Below, in pieces: positions 34,031 through 47,001 of a DNA stretch of 64,000 nt. This stretch comes from Rhyacichthys aspro (lineage: Eukaryota > Chordata > Actinopteri > Gobiiformes > Rhyacichthyidae): positions 15,885,207 through 15,949,206 of the forward strand of contig CM072152.1 of the NCBI GenBank assembly GCA_036850595.1, written 5' to 3'. Made by a program: the position numbers and the translations under genes. Every line of letters starts with the position of its first letter. Within the stretch, counting starts at the first letter, position 1. The notes under the pieces are model-generated. The model saw only the letters and a program-made list of their open reading frames with translations, ran no database searches and was not told the origin of the DNA.

Positions 34031-37000
34031 ATGAAAGAAATAATGTTGAGTGACTGCTTAGCTAAGAAACTGACACAGTGAGAATTCTGGACAAAGAATG
34101 AGAACAAGGCCTGCATTGTGCACAGCACTTGACCATTTAGAAGTTTTGGGTTCTGACAACCATAAAATAAGAAAGACTGGAAGTGTAACTTTTGACTTTT
34201 TTCAGCTAATGTTTAATTACATTACTAGGTTAAAAGTAAGTAAGTAACCAATTTTTATAGTATGCAGGTCAATTTGCAAAACAAAATCTTAGAATAACCC
34301 TTAGAGTTAGTGGAGAGTTCTGACTTGTGTCTTTTGTAGCTCATTCATAACAGGAAAGTGGCTTCTCTCAATAAACTGCAGACTGTGCATAGGCCCAAAC
34401 CATTTACTTGTTGGAGGTCATTTTTCTACTGCTATGTTGCCGTTTTGACTTCAAATGCAACCTGTGAAAACAATGTTGGCGCTCCTTTCACAGCCACAAG
34501 AGGCAGTGAAGTGCAGAAATGTTTTCATTGAAATTTAACGTCTGACATCTTTTATGCCCAATACAGAGCCACCTCCCTCTGGTAATAATGCAGTAACGCT
34601 ATTTACAAATTATTTAAATTAATGACATTGATTTGAACTTAGAATGTATAGAAAAATGTGTAGACTTCATATAAAAGGTACATTTTAGTCGTGTTGGTGT
34701 AATCGTCCACAATCCTTGTTTTGAGTAGTGGCTTAATGGTAATCAGTAAAATCAACTTTAAAACTATGAACAATAATTTGATTTGTTACTGGTTCTACAG
34801 AGATATTGTAGTCACTTGCACCTGTTTGTTTTGTTGACATCTGATTTGAACAAGTTGACAGAATCAGAACAGAGGAAATGGGAAGTTGGTGGATTAACTG
34901 CTGTGTCAAATAGCCTAAAGAAAGGGTGAGTGTGTGTTAGACAGCATTTGTGAAAAGAGAAAAGGAAGATGGAAGGAAGAAAAAAAAACACAGAGATCCT
35001 TTTTAAAGGCCTGACAGTGTTGCGTGACTGGCATTTCACAAACACACACACACCAAACAGACGCCGTGCAGCTATGAGTTGTGGCCTGATGTGTTTTCTC
35101 TCACTGGTAACTTTAGTATGGATGATTTAACGCTTAACTGCAATCAGTGTTAAAGCGTTCCACAAGGCTCACTCAGACATAGCTGCTGTGTGTGTGCGCG
35201 CCTCCCCCAGCCATAACAGACTCCTGGGCTGTTTAGAAAGGCTGGCTACAATGCAGAGGACAGATGTGGAAAACCCCTGGCTCTCCAGACAAGGGCCTCC
35301 TTCATCCCTCCTTCTCCTGTCCTTCGCTAAGTCGGAGGGATGGAGTTACTGAACTAACTTCCTGGATTACATCAAACACCCTTCTGCAAAGCATGGCGGC
35401 TAAACTTAAAACCAAAAACTTCTCCCCTCTGCTTTATTTCACCTTCTGTCTATCTGTCCATCCATCCAGACTTAAGGACAAACAGCACTTTGTCCAGCTC
35501 TGTGTCATCCACTAACAACTGTGGGACTTGATATCTTCTTGTTGATTTTGCAGGTGTGTCTTTATCTCCTTTCAGAGGTGCTCAATCCTCCTGACTTCCT
35601 CCAGATGGCCTCTGTGTATGGGCTCACCTGGAGGCTGTTATGGTGGTTATGGAGTGCAACTTTATGGTGAGCATCATGTAAGAGCACTGTCCGCAGATCT
35701 TGATATTGGAGCAATAACTAGCATCATTGACGGAGAGTCCTTTTTGTGCCAGCATCATGTTGTTTTTGGCAAACAGCATTGTTTGAATGCACTGATAGAT
35801 CTATAGGTCTTTTTCCTCTTTTGAGGCAATGTGAGGACTTTGAAAGTTGTGTAGTCTGAACCAGACAATAGAACCCAGGATGAAAGATGGCTGTCATTTA
35901 TTCTCAGAAGACCCATGGCCCATAGAGCATCCTCACTGGGGTTTTTGCATCTAAATAAAATGAAATATCTTTTGCATCAAAAGTGAACATTTAATACTTT
36001 TTACATTATTGTTTATTCGGAAAGAAAACTTTTCTTTAACAGATATTAGTTTTTTTACATTGCTAAAAATCGTGGGAATTGGTGAATTTCTGATTCCTTG
36101 TCCATTTATTATTAATTACTTCTCTATTGTTATAACTGGTAGAGAGTAAAAGTACTGGAATCTATCCAACACCTTTCTTACAAGCCATATTCTTTTGAAC
36201 AAACATCTGACATGTAAAGCACAAAGATGTCAGACAATGTTGTAAACTGTGTTTTTATGAAGATAAATAGCGACTTGGACATTTGTTTCTCTGGTTAGTT
36301 GCACAAAAGAAAGCACACGTTTTTTAAATTCTCACAGCAAGTACCTTAACATATTTTTGCAGAAATCATAAGCACGGTTGTATCCCTGGAGTAATTGAAA
36401 CATATTATATTGAAGCTACTTTACAAATAAAGGTAATAATTCAATTGTGTAAGATGTTGGTGGAAATATGCTGAGTCAGCAGTATTCAGTGATATAATAT
36501 TACACTTTTACATGCTTCTTTAAGTACACATTAAACTGGCGTCTTTGTTCAGCGTCTGTGACAGTTCAACTCATCATTCATCGCTCATGTTTTTTTTACA
36601 CAGGGGGTTGTTTCCAATATGTGTAACCGGCTATTTATTCTGAAATACCCTTTTGTCATGACACACATAATGGCACATTGAGACCTATTTAGAGCTGGTA
36701 ACTTGTTGTTTGATGTGTGCTGTGGTAGCCGGGTGAGTTGAAGCGTGTGCAGCAGGTGTGGGAGGTATGGCCAGGGCAACAAGCTGCAGAGGGCAGTCAC
36801 TGAGCCACAGAACAAGTTGGGGATAGGGATTGGTTGTTATCTGCCTAGCCGTCTGCAGCTGTATTTACCACCTTTGTTTGTTGTTCCCTAAGCAGTCGAA
36901 GATATGTGTGTGTGTGGAAGTGTGTGTTTGTGCTGTTCCCTGTGCGGCCCAGGGAGGACTGGGAATTTTCTGTGTCAGTGCGTCGGAGGATTTTGGCTGA

Positions 37001-39424
37001 AGCTTTGTTGATCCTGTCTTTGTTGATCCTGTGTTGTTGTAGAGAGGGGGGCAGGAAGATTGAAGCATTAGCCATGGCAGCCAGGACTTAACTCTCTCCC
37101 TGCCCCGAGCCTGGCCAGTGTGCAGGACATACACCCTCTGTGACCGATCTGGAGCACCTACAACTCCTGCTTTCAAACAGGGCCAAAGTGCTCTTGCTTC
37201 CTCTCTTGGTTTTGTGTCATGCTCTCTGAAGCGAGCCAACTTTCAATTATTGCCCCGTGGTTCGCTCAGGCCTCGATGGCGACAAGTGAGCAATGTTCAG
37301 TGTTTGAGTTTGTTTGTGGCTGCGGGCCAAGCTATCCAGATTCCTCTTCCTTGTCTGACCACTTCCTAGATAGCAGGCCGTGTAGGTGTGACTGAGAGAT
37401 GGCAGATAAAGCCTTGTGTACTGTGCATCTGATGGACTCTGAGGACTTGGCAGCTGGACAGGTTTGAGATTGTAAATAGACACACAGTAGCTTTTTTTCA
37501 GCAAGTGAGTTCTCTTTGAGCTGTGACCTATCCGTCTGTGAGCACCCGGAAGGTCAGGATAAAATGTAGTCCAGCTAAGGATAAAGTGGAGTTTGCTGGT
37601 GTGACCCCAAGCTCTTCTGGCTCAAGACTTTGCTCTGCTCTGAAGGATGTCTGAAAAAAAAATAAATAAAGAAGAGAGAAAACAAAGTTCTGCATGTGGA
37701 AATGTACAGTAAATGTCATGGAATGTAAGAGAAGCACGAAAGCACAGTATTTATGGGTGGAAAAGACTGACAGTTCTTAATAAAGTGAGACAAATAACCA
37801 GAGAGAAAACAATGTTCTCTGCTGTATTATACGGTGCGTGCAACAAAGTGATGTGCATTTTAATTAAACTGTGACCAGAGGCCAAAGCACATCAATCCAG
37901 AGGGCTGTCCAGACAGGTGCAAGCAACTGCATACTTGTACTTCTGGCTCTGGCTTTTACAGTCTTTACTGTTGCCCAGACTTGCAAAATGTATGTCAACA
38001 TTTAAAGTTTATTAACATGTGTGTAAAAGTGAAATACATACCAACCAATGCTTGTCCCGACTCTTCTCAGTATCACATGTCTTCTTCACAGAAGCAACGT
38101 GCACACAAATACACATTTTTCAAGCGCACACTCACAGATATGATTACTTTTGGCCTTTGTTTTAGAAGTGTTGTCATTACATAATGAGGCCAAAAATAAT
38201 CAAATCTATGTAAGTCACACTTCTTAAACACTGTTTTGGCCCCTTGTAGTTTCAAATCAAATGCATGACAATGGAAATGCAGTAAACAGTAAAATTTCTC
38301 AAAAAAAACAACAACAAACAAACAAAACAAAAACAAGTCCCTTTCTGTCAGTGCATAGTGTATGTAATTATTTATTAATTCATGTATTATTTTTTCACTG
38401 CTTAATGGATTAAAAGCAGTTGATTTACAAGTAAATCAATATTTGTGTTTCTGAGTGAAACAAATCATAAGTGGCATTTTGCAAAAAGCATCCACAGAAA
38501 TGAGTGATCGTCAGCTTTTGAACACATTGTTCAAAAGTTCAAAGAGTTTCTCACCCTCTCCTGTTTCACACAGCCTCCTCCCTGTGGCTCTTCCTGCGCT
38601 CACAGACACAGCAGTCACCTGCAAAGGATTAAGGGGCTGTGGAGGTGGTGCAGCGGTGGTGTGTAGGCCGCTCTAGTGCGTGCCGTTCTTGTTTATGTGT
38701 GGGCGTCTGTAGAAAGTGGCTGGGTGCTTTCAGAGTCTAGTGGGTGCTCAGCGACCTACATAGTTAGTCTCTATTAAAACTCTGACCTGGCTGACTTGGA
38801 CATATTGGTAAATCTGTGTCCTGCTCGGGCTAGGTGCTCCCTGCTCATCATCTATAGTGGCCTGTCTTGTCACAGATGTCGTCTGCAGAGGAAAACAACA
38901 TACACCTGCATTGTGATCATTTATAGATAAACAGAAGCAAATATACTTTCATCTCTCACAAAGGCATTCATCCATGCAGGGAGGTCTTTGTCAACAAAGA
39001 TTTATGAATTGACATCTCATTATTAAGACCAATAATCTACATTATATACAAATGTCACACATAAAAATTAAATTGTTGGATAGTTAAAAAAAATGCAACA
39101 TGGCAATAGATTTTGTAATATGTACATGTACATGTAACATTCAAAGCAAGCAATGAAAAGCCTTAGTTAGTGATGACTAATAGAGGGTTGGAAAATGCAC
39201 CCTCTGCTGGCATTTGACTGAAGACCTGTGAAGAGGCATTGCAGTTCTGTAGAAGTAAAAGTCAGTAAAAGCAGGGGAGTGATTGTAGGCTCACCTTTCA
39301 TTATTGTATCTCCAGCTGAACCAATGGGTCAAAGACCACTCTGGTTCTTATGGAGGGAGTTTTCTGCTTTTACACTGTTCATGGGTATTGTAATCAATAG
39401 ACATATCAAATTGTCTGTTCTAAA
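34031..39424. other. Noncoding DNA, nothing firmly recognised
   Basis: No gene supported. Notable small items are an exon-like 91-bp segment at 35,576-35,666 (see findings), a perfect 15-bp tandem duplication at 37,003-37,032, a repeat-free block at about 37,830-37,970 with TTTTAATTAAAC, and a 13-of-14 CTCF-core match on the minus strand at 39,197-39,210. Confidence 0.5.
37003..37032 (+). repeat. Perfect 15-bp tandem duplication
   Basis: CTTTGTTGATCCTGT occurs twice back to back without mismatch. It looks like a recent slippage duplication and no function is suggested. Confidence 0.9.
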
Positions 39425-39724
39425 TATTCATTCATTTTCATTTATCTTCTACCGCTTAGTCCTGTTAGGGGTCTCAGGTGACTGGAGCCTATCCCAGCAG
39501 CTTTGGGCCTAAGGCCTGGGTACACCCTGGACAATGGCCAGTTAGTCACAGGGCTGACATTTAGACACAGACATTCATCCACACGGGGCAATTTAGATTG
39601 TTCAGTTCATGCATGTCTTTGGACGGTGGGAGGAAGGGGGACCTGGAGAGAATCTACGGTAACACGGGAAGGACATGCTCCTCACAGAAAGGACGAGTGC
39701 TAACCACTGTACCACTGTGCACCC
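39425..39724 (-). mobile_element. tRNA-derived SINE, near full length, B box deleted
   Basis: Read on the minus strand this starts with a tRNA-derived head (GTGGTACAGTGGTTAGCAC) and continues through the family body: TTTCTGTG, CTCTCCAGGT, CCTCCCACCGTCCAAAGACATG, an AATTTAGATTG-equivalent, and the GGGTGTACCC and GGGATAGGCTCCAG blocks. It ends in AAGCGGTAGAAGATAAATG with ATTC/ATGA repeats. This is the highly abundant teleost repeat I associate with DANA/mermaid-like SINEs. Between the A-box part and the TTTCTGTG block about 45 bp of the family consensus are absent, including the GGTTCGAATCC B box, so this copy lacks an intact polymerase III promoter. It is the longest transposable-element copy in the window. 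Confidence 0.82.
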
Positions 39725-40740
39725 TTTTCTTTAATGTATTCATCACAAACTAGGACCGTTTTTATTTTTAATGTTACACATGGTCTAGTTTTAATGAGAG
39801 AACATTCAAGCAGTAATCTAAACAAAAACTCTTGTACTGGTCTTTAATGGGCTTTAAGTTTTTAACATTCTGTGTTAAGGTAGGTTCACTGTTTGTACAG
39901 AGAGCAGAATAAAAATTAAACCTCCTCTACCCTGCAAACTTGTGTATCTCTGGAAAAAGACAGAAGCTTTTGCGCTTAATTCGGCATTAGAGGAAACAAA
40001 ATAAAAGACAGGAAGTGGACAGGGAGATAGCAGAAATACAGATATTAAAAAAGAGACGGGAGATAAGAGGAGGGAGATAAAGTGAGAAAGGTCCATTGTG
40101 TTGGTCAGGTGACGTTTTGCGTGTGTGGAAAAGCAATCACACAAACAAATTAATTAGTCGTCCCCGTCCCTGAAATTGAACCGCTCGTCTCCCACTTCTT
40201 TTCATATTCTTTTTCACTCTTTCTGCACCCCACCCTCTTTTTTCATGCAATAAACATTTCATTCCCACCTCCCACTTTTTTATTGTATTAGTTCCATGTC
40301 TGGTGTTTTTGTTTTCAAAAATCAAATGCCCTTTTCTCCAACCACTTGCACATATACACAATACTATAAAAGTGTCACATTTGAAGAGTGTTTTAGCTGT
40401 TATTTATGTTTAAAATCACCTCCTTAATGTTAGGTGAATATATTAAGGCATGTAAAAAAGCCCACAATTAAGGACTGAATATGGTTATGGAATATAAACC
40501 CAATCTTTATTATGCACACATGGGTATTACATTCATACTGTTATTACTTCTTCTTACTTATAACCACAAATACCTCAGAAGTCAAGTCTAATTCAAATGA
40601 TTCTATGTGGTGTTTGTGCTGCCGAACTCATTTTTACTCATATTTGTAGTTGAAGTGAGATTGTCTGGTAACTGGGTCAAAGCTGTGTGTTTAACGCTCC
40701 TCATAACTCTCCCTCAGTCCTGTGTTATTCTGTCTCTCAT
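39725..40740. other. Noncoding DNA, nothing recognised
   Basis: AT-rich background with no supported feature. Confidence 0.5.
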
Positions 40741-40960
40741 ATTTAGGCCTCTACACCACCTGCATTTAGATTAAGTAATACCTTTTAATTATTCATACCT
40801 GCCGATTTTATTAGAGCACTTAGCTACAATATTATTCCCCTGGTTTGTCAATGGGAACAGACGAGAGCAACTCCAACAACACAAATGTGGCCGCGCCGAA
40901 TGTATTCATGAGTTATTTTCTCGGCACTGCAATGAAGTCTGTGTTTCTATTCAATTATCA
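40741..40960. promoter_or_regulatory. Candidate cis-regulatory block
   Basis: Dense succession of motif-like sequences: CACCTGC E-box, GATTAAGTAATACC, TTTTAATTATTCATACC, GATTTTATTAG, TTGTCAATGG (SOX-like ATTGTC/CATTG) and, after a GC-rich GTGGCCGCGCC, TTCATGAGTTATTTTC. No repeat and no coding frame. This is one of the more convincing enhancer-like blocks by eye. Confidence 0.32.
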
Positions 40961-43900
40961 CTCACACACACATAGACGAACACACAGGCGTTAAGCAGTG
41001 TGCACTCATTAAACACTCTCATTATACACAGGAGGAGATCCCTGCAGGTGCAGTTTACCAGACTTCAGTTCTTTTCCTGCCCTCCCCCTCTTCCTCCATT
41101 TATATATATATTTTTCTTTCCTCATCTTTTTACCATCCTGTCTTTAAATTTGATCCTACACTGACCAAATTTTGAATGAGACTCAAACTCATGTCACTTA
41201 AAGGGGAACTGCGTAACTTTTAGCCCGAAAATATATATTCTGAAAATGATTTTGATGGTTTTTAGACATAAGATGAGTAGCATCACACTGACACACTACC
41301 CTCAGCTGGACAGAAACTTCCATTTTTATATGTACAGCACTCAAATGGAGCAGAAATAGGCCAATACACTGGACCCTGGCAGAGATGTATTTGTACAAAT
41401 ACTGTCAAATTACCATATTGTTTCAGAAGACATATTTTTTCATGCACCCGGTGTAAATGGCAGTCCTTCAGTGTAAACAGAGTTAAATGTCAATCAGCAA
41501 CAAAAAATCAAAGGGTGTAACATGTGAACCCGTAATGATCCGTTTACCAAATGCAACTGCCAGATTTGGGAATGAAGGAAAACTTTTTTGGAATATTATA
41601 CTTGCACAGTTACGAGTTTAAGTCTGTCAACAACTTTTAACCCAAATTAATTGAACATATTTGAGCCACAGCCTTTAAGATGGCGACTGTGCAGTTTATG
41701 AACTTACTGCAGCAGCATTTCACTCATGGCACTGTTCCCAACACATGAACATACATCTTTAATGCCACTCAACTGTTGTGTCGTGCACCTAGGCCATCTA
41801 TTAGAAGCGGCCCCTTACTCTGCTTGAAACTTGATTATCTGCTATGATTTATATGCTGAAGTGAGAGGTTCCGTGAATAGCTGTTAAAACTGGATTATTT
41901 TAGGGTGAATGTTTCTTTGTGGCAAACCTCTCATTTTCTAGGCATGCTCATAGGCTTTTATACCTGCACTGATTGGCATGGAGTCAAGAAAGCCCTTTAT
42001 ACCTGACCCATTACAAGTTGTGTTCATTGGGCCACTCCGAGTGTGTGAGATTGTGATAAAAAGGCCATAGTAGAGCACTCTCAGCTGGTGGTGCTATTTG
42101 AGTAGTTCCACGGGGCTGTCGAAATGTACCTAAGCACAGATAGTCCTATTGTCAATAGCCCTGGTTGATTTCTGCTTTGAATAGCCTTTATTCTCACTAA
42201 CATTTCTAACATTCCTAATAACAGCATGTTGTATAACTTGCACTAACACGAGAAAATGAGGACCGCTGAACCCAAAATTAAAACTGTATTGGTACAAACT
42301 TGCAACTACAAACTCACTAATGACAATATAAGCTGCAAAAGACATTTGTTGCAGCTTTTCTGAGCTATTAAGCTAAATATTGTTTTAAAATGAAAAATGG
42401 AAAGAAAAAAACAACAACTTGTAGTCATTGTTAAAATTAAAAGCAGAGTCAATGCCAGATTCTTAATTAATTTACTGTAATTCATTCATCAGAGTTCCAG
42501 AGTTTGGATGAAAAAAAAAAAATCATTTGTCACTGTGCAGCGCATTTGATTTGACCTACTTTCTTTGCCCGTTCTGTTCCCTGCTGCCATCCCTTCCTTT
42601 TTCGATGATGGAAAAGAGTTCGTCATTGTTTAATTGGGATTAGGGTGATGGCCCCTCTTTTGCCAGGCTGGTACAACTGAACAAAACCTCTCAAGATGAT
42701 TTAGTGAGTGTTGTTTGACTGCTGCATGTGTGTTTATGCTGTATGTACTCTAGATAAAAAGACTATCTCACATTCCCAGGAGAACTATATTTAAAGTGCA
42801 ACAAACGTGCCACACTGAAATGCCCTACAAATGGTGTAGAGTACACAAAATATGAGTATTGATATAATCAATCTTCAGTCAGTTCTGAGTATTTGGTTTT
42901 AATGTAAATCATCAAATAAAAACCTTATTTAGTACCTGCACAAATGATGGAATTGTGCTTTTAAAAGGTTGATGTTTGGAGAAGTTTGGTGTTTAATGGT
43001 ATTCGCAGTTGATTGAAGGCTGAAATATGGCTGGAAAAAAAAAAAAAAGATGGCCTGTTCTTGCTGTTAAAATGTGCCAGTATGGACATTATGTACACAT
43101 TATGTATATATGTTATTTAGGACCCTTTCTGGACTGAACTAATTACAAAGAATGAGTGGATAAAAATTTGCATTCATTGGAGTTTTTATAACTTGGCCAG
43201 CCATACTCATTCAATTCTCAAAGTAAAATGGGTCTGAAATCCCTACAAAGAAAGTCCTTTAGAGTAGAAATCTTGTCGGATCAACTGTAAACAAAGATCT
43301 ATATATCATATACCTATTTAACAAGCCTTATGCAGTGTTTCTCTGCTTGGTTGTATGTCTATCCAAGTGTATCCAGAGGCTGTTTATTCTGTGTATGTTG
43401 GTAATGCCCCCTGGAAATCCAACTCCACAGAGATCAGACTAATTCTGTGTATATAACTGAACACAGACAAGGAGAGCTGGCCAGTAATGATGTCTATTTA
43501 TACATGAAAGAACTATTCAAATCATAAGGTGTATGTTAGTGTAGGTGCATACAGGACATCATTTATATAGAGTTTGGCAGATATAAATAAATATAGATTT
43601 ACAGAATGTGTGCTTCTGAAGTTAAAATGACAAACCCAAAGTGTTAAAAGTCATTGATATGTTAAGCAATGGCACAGACACATTATAACAGGAAGTAACG
43701 ATGTGGAGTTTTTGAAGCTTTGAAACAAACTTCTGTCTGCATGATCTCAGCTCAAACTTTTTGCTCACCTCAGCTGCCTCTCTTACATTTGTATCATCTC
43801 AATCAGCAGAAGTGGAGTGAAGCTTCTGTCTCACCATGTCAAATGGCATAAACCCCCAACATCCCATGTTCCACAAAAGCTCAAACCCTCACCGTACTGG

Positions 43901-44093
43901 TTCAAAGCATCTAGACACACTTCACATGACGCAACTGTTTTACATTGAAGTCTCTCTTGCATTCAGCTGTTTTTGTCGGCTACAGAAAACATTCAGTGTG
44001 TGTAGGGACGAGGAGGCAGGATCCCATCAGGATTCTTAAATATGCCTCACTATCTTTTGTTAAATGTGATGCAATAGTGATGCAGGGATATAT

Positions 44094-44128
<35 letters not shown>

Positions 44129-46952
44129 TAGCCCTGAGGAAATGATAGGTTCTCCATTGATGAGAGGAAACCCCCTCCTCTCCCCTGAGTGGCAGAACTG
44201 CTATCTGTGCCATCACTTTTGGATGTGTGTGTTAATAGAGAATGCCCCACGTTGCCACTGCCTTTGTTTGCCAAGGACATACATATGCATGAACCCCGCA
44301 CACGTGTGTGTGTATGGGGGGTTTACTAATTACTAGATTTCTATCATGAATATGTATAGCTGCATCCTTTATTATGGGATTGGCTTAAACACATCACACA
44401 GACGGACGAGTGGCAGAGCGCGGGGGGAAAGGGGCGAGAAGAGAGATGCCTCTTCAGAAGAGAAAAAAAGAAAGGAAAACACATTTTCAGCCATTGAATT
44501 AAACCTTCAACCTCTGCCGTAATTGTTTTTATTAAACAAAAACCATATTCATATTCTGAGCAGTGACAGAGATGTAATCTAACTGCTTTCACTGGCATCC
44601 TGTGGAGAAAAACATTCAGGACAAACAATATTTTTTATTGCAGCAATAATTGTCTATTTTAAAACAAGTGTAATTAAATCAATCAATATCATAATTTCAA
44701 AGTCTTTGCAATTATTTTTCATTTCATTTGTTGTTTTAAACATAACACTCTTGGACATATTGCATTAGATATTGCTTTTGGAACCTGTGAGTTGACTGTA
44801 AATAATTTTACAGTAAAATAGTTTTAATCTATGTCCATTGTAAATTCATTATCCACTATTATCCACTGTAATCAGATCAGTACTTTAAATAGAGCTGTGG
44901 ACAATTGATGGACCAGATACTTTACTGTCAGTAGGCTTTAGTTTGTTGGCTATGAACTCCTTCATCGTCTATATGTGACATCACTGTAGGTCCAGCCAAT
45001 GAGGGCTTTCCATCCTGTTGGTGTTTGCTCTGAGCAAATGGAATCCCCTCCATGTTTGCACTGAGGTGGGATATGTCTGGAGCTTACGGCGTATCCAAGA
45101 AATGAATAGAAAATGAATCCAAATGTTCTTCTTGTTGACAAAACAGAAGACACCTGGCACCAGACTTTGGTCATTTGATCCCACAACCCAGAGCTTAAAT
45201 CTGATCTGATTTCAGATAAGCTTTGCCATTTAAGACAACCATGCTGATGAGTTTAGCATCAAGAGGACCAAAGTTGTTCAGGTGACTCATGAACCCTGTG
45301 TAACCTGCTGTTTCTGTCTCCAGTTGTTTCCATTTGATCACTAAATATTTACTACTTTGGATTTGTATTTTGATTGATTTATTCATCAGCTTCATTAACA
45401 GATCTATACTTGGTGTGTTTTTGTTTGCTTTGTTTAATCTCATTTTCCAAGTCCACATTACCTGCACCGTTTTGAAAACAATAATTGAATAATAGTGTAA
45501 TGAATGTTTTGTGCTTTTGAAATAGTTTTCTCTCTTCGCCAACTATTTAATGCGGACAGTTCGAAGTCCGTTCCAGGTGTTGTAGTTATGTTTATATCCT
45601 CGCTGTACTTGCACTAAACTCACATAACTAACCTTGTATAAGTGTGTGTGTAATACTGCTACTCTGTGCCATTTGGTCTCTTCCTCTGTCTTTACACACA
45701 AACGCTCCCAATTTAAACTTACACTCATGCGATCTGACATGTATACAAAATACCAAGCATTAAGCATTTTTCTGCCTTGTATTGTTTTTCCACATGGACA
45801 ACCTCAATTACAAGGGCAGCACATCTTTCCATAGAAGCTTTTTTCCAGAATGGAGACAAGAAATCAGGGAAAGAAAAGATGAGCTGTAAACAGTATGATA
45901 CTCCAAACAGTAGCATTTGAATGTTTGACAACCCAAAGAAATGTACTTTTTGTCCTGACCCTAAGCCTTGAAGTCACACTCAGATTTAAGTTACTATCTA
46001 CTATGGAGGCTAATATCTAAAATCTGTTATGGAAGCTACTATCTCTCTTTTCCAGCCCCCCTCCCCTTCCTTTGCACTATACCTTTGACAATAGTCTGGC
46101 AATGAAAGCATGGGACTGCTTTTTAAAGAAGAGAGAATGTCAACTGTCAGTCTACACCGCAGCAGTGGAATCAGCGCCAGAGATCAAACTTTTATGTGCC
46201 GAGACAAGAGAAATTGAAAGGAGAGGGGAAAGCGTAAAAAAGGCCAGTGGAGAATGGTTACGGTTTGTTCTTAAAGGGTCTGATTTGTCATTTTATTCCT
46301 GTGTTTCAATATAATGTAAATTTAATTTGAAGGAAAAATTGGAGTGTGAAAAACTGCTAATGTTGTGCATTTTGAGTAATCACAGAGATGGCAGTGAACT
46401 TTGTGTAATGAACAACCACAGTCTTCCTTCACAAACCTGAGCCATCCTTCTCTAATCTATCCCTCTCTAAAACCAGACTTGGCTGAGTTTAGTTCATCAA
46501 AAAGGAAGAAAAATCAAAAACAACTAAAAAAAGATTTCCAAAGTATGAAGCATAAATATTGTTGCATGAGATGAAGTATGAGAAGGGAATAATCAGGGTT
46601 ACTAAAGCGTTAACAAAGATTTGATGGGGCAGGAGAGGGCAGCAGGGTGAGCGAGAGGTTTTCGATGAGAGCGGAGGAGAGGAGTTTGAAGAGACCTGTT
46701 GAGATAAACCTGTTTAGTCTGTTTACGTCCTGGAAGAACAAAGTGTTCTGTTGGCAAAAGTGCACCGCTTCCCCTTGGACAGTTTTTTACTCGTCCTATC
46801 ACGGTGTGTGTGTGTGTCAGTGTTTTTGGGACATTGTCAAGGCCAGTTATTGTGTTGTGTTTAAGCTGAGGAACTTAAAATGAACGACTTTTTAAAGCTG
46901 ACCAGAAATGAATGAGATGATAATTGTTACCAGTTTTCCTACTTCTGGGTTC
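40961..46952. other. Noncoding DNA with microsatellites
   Basis: No gene supported. A 24-bp sequence starting AAAGGGGAACTGCGTAAC at 41,202 resembles the start of some teleost MITEs, but no inverted partner is seen. Perfect 10-bp tandem units (ATTATCCACT) lie at 44,848-44,867, and an imperfect 19-bp duplication at 46,001-46,045. Open frames at 45,195-45,542 (115 codons, minus) and 46,072-46,314 (80 codons, plus) match nothing I recognise. Confidence 0.5.
44096..44125. repeat. (GT)n microsatellite
   Basis: Fifteen uninterrupted GT units, preceded by a short TATA stretch. Alternating purine-pyrimidine DNA of this length can adopt Z-form. Confidence 0.96.
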
Positions 46953-47001
46953 ATCCATTCATTTTCCATCATATATCTTGTTATGAGCTGCTGGGGACTG
47001 T
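46953..47001 (-). repeat. Possible SINE tail remnant
   Basis: TCCATTCATTTTCCATCATA followed by TGAGCTGCTGGGGACTG loosely matches the reverse complement of the terminal part of the SINE family at 39,425-39,724. It is short and degraded. Confidence 0.3.

Noticed and set aside
44962..45542. Two adjacent minus-strand frames that look weakly protein-like
   Set aside because: They are separated by stops and frame changes, and I recognise no family; not enough to call a pseudogene.
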